Part shown: in pieces, positions 63,592 to 64,000 of the stretch
Layout of the letters: each line of letters begins with the position of its first letter
How positions within the stretch are numbered: position 1 is the first letter of the stretch
From: ZC4RG20 sp963782445
GTDB taxonomy: Bacteria; Pseudomonadota; Gammaproteobacteria; Steroidobacterales; Rariloculaceae
Length of the DNA stretch: 64,000 bases
Direction of reading: 5' to 3'
NCBI GenBank assembly: GCA_963782445.1
Contig: CAWAJM010000001.1
Span: forward strand, 3,782,001-3,846,000
Notes under the pieces: generated by a model
Database searches by the model: none
Told to the model about the DNA's origin: nothing
Seen by the model: only the letters and a program-made list of their open reading frames with translations
Program-made: the position numbers and the translations under genes

Positions 63592-64000
63592 CTACTTTAG
63601 CGCATTCTCCGCCGCCGCCGCGCGCCGGAAGGCGCGCCGCTCGAGATAGTGCGTGCGCTTCATCCATTGCCAGCGGTACTCGGCCGCCTCCTGCTCGACG
63701 GCCTCGTAGTCGCGCAGATAGCGCGCCGCGAACCCTTCGACCCCCCATTTGCGATACTGCATGACGTGCTCGAGCTCGTGCGCCCACAGGCTCGGGTCGC
63801 CGAGCGCATCCGCAAGGTGCTGCCAGACGACAACGTAGTCGAGCGTGATCGCGGGCGCTTCGTCGAGCAGGAACGTGCCGCCCTGCAGCGTCAGCTTGCC
63901 GCCGCAGGCGACGCACCAACGCACGCGGTCGAGCGTCGCCGCGGGCACGTAACCCGCGAGCGCCGCGCGGATCGCGTCCGGGATCGGCCGCACGCCCTGC
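63592..64000 (-). CDS. DUF4157-like putative metalloprotease fragment (N-terminus beyond window)
   Basis: The frame enters from the right edge and ends at 63592. From the possible GTG at 63993, 133 residues are visible. It contains an HExxH motif (SLWAHELEHVMQYRKWGVEG, with HELEH), followed by AARYLRDYEAVEQEAAEYRW with a downstream Glu that could be the third ligand. This matches the pattern of DUF4157-type putative peptidases. CVACGGKLTLQGGTF may form a loop near the substrate side. The true start, perhaps with a signal peptide, probably lies beyond the window. The substrate is unknown. Confidence 0.7.
   Translation of the reverse strand, partial: QGVRPIPDAIRAALAGYVPAATLDRVRWCVACGGKLTLQGGTFLLDEAPAITLDYVVVWQHLADALGDPSLWAHELEHVMQYRKWGVEGFAARYLRDYEAVEQEAAEYRWQWMKRTHYLERRAFRRAAAAENALK

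Overview
This is a GC-rich (roughly 70% by eye) bacterial chromosomal window of about 56 protein-coding genes. I saw no rRNA, tRNA, CRISPR array, transposase or phage gene. Gene content and order point to a gammaproteobacterium, perhaps a Steroidobacterales- or Nevskiales-like lineage. The reasons are the glyA-nrdR-ribD-ribE-ribBX-ribH-nusB riboflavin operon, EttA, a RibB fused to a degenerate GTP-cyclohydrolase-like domain, Lon behind a sigma-32-type promoter, and squalene-hopene cyclase. The lineage is inference.

Layout. 1-7 kb: riboflavin/one-carbon block on the minus strand plus a histone-deacetylase-like hydrolase. 7-19 kb: ettA, a DUF4145 protein, apbE, lemA with an M48 protease, a SYLF protein, an EexN-like lipoprotein and a giant AAA/P-domain/WD40 membrane protein. 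19-27 kb: glpD, proBA, and divergent ilvN and ilvB, with large hairpin repeats. 27-37 kb: two tandem secreted paralogues, bioA, a phosphomannomutase, a DUF3775 protein, lon, a tandem universal stress protein, bioF-bioD and an OmpA-like protein. 38-51 kb: an uninterrupted minus-strand cluster of ten genes, the most interesting part of the window. 51-64 kb: a CrtI/PYROXD2-like oxidoreductase, cysteine synthase, hopanoid cyclase, an SRAP protein, a PQQ/cytochrome c dehydrogenase, two transsulfuration-type PLP enzymes around a MOSC protein, glutaminyl cyclase and a truncated DUF4157-like protein.

The 38-51 kb cluster encodes two lipoproteins, a Ser/Thr-kinase-like protein, a membrane TPR protein, an FHA-TM-PEGA-FGE protein, a small secreted protein, an ExbB/TolQ/MotA-type channel subunit, an Hsp70-like/FHA fusion and two paralogous proteins. 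Each paralogue joins a MotB-like transmembrane helix with its aspartate to a von Willebrand A domain. I read it as a candidate proton-driven envelope machine with a heterodimeric vWA stator arm and phospho-signalling control. I cannot match it to a named system.

Two repeat families mark gene ends. One is a short A-tract/hairpin/T-tract element (core GGGGTCAGAGCCC) with 11 copies at 7 sites, often as inverted pairs. The other is a ~115-125 bp double hairpin with a conserved core and locus-specific complementary arms (4 copies). Three genes (ribD, the deacetylase-like gene and proB) each carry an apparent one-base insertion. Because two of them are normally essential biosynthetic genes, sequencing or assembly error is the first explanation to test.
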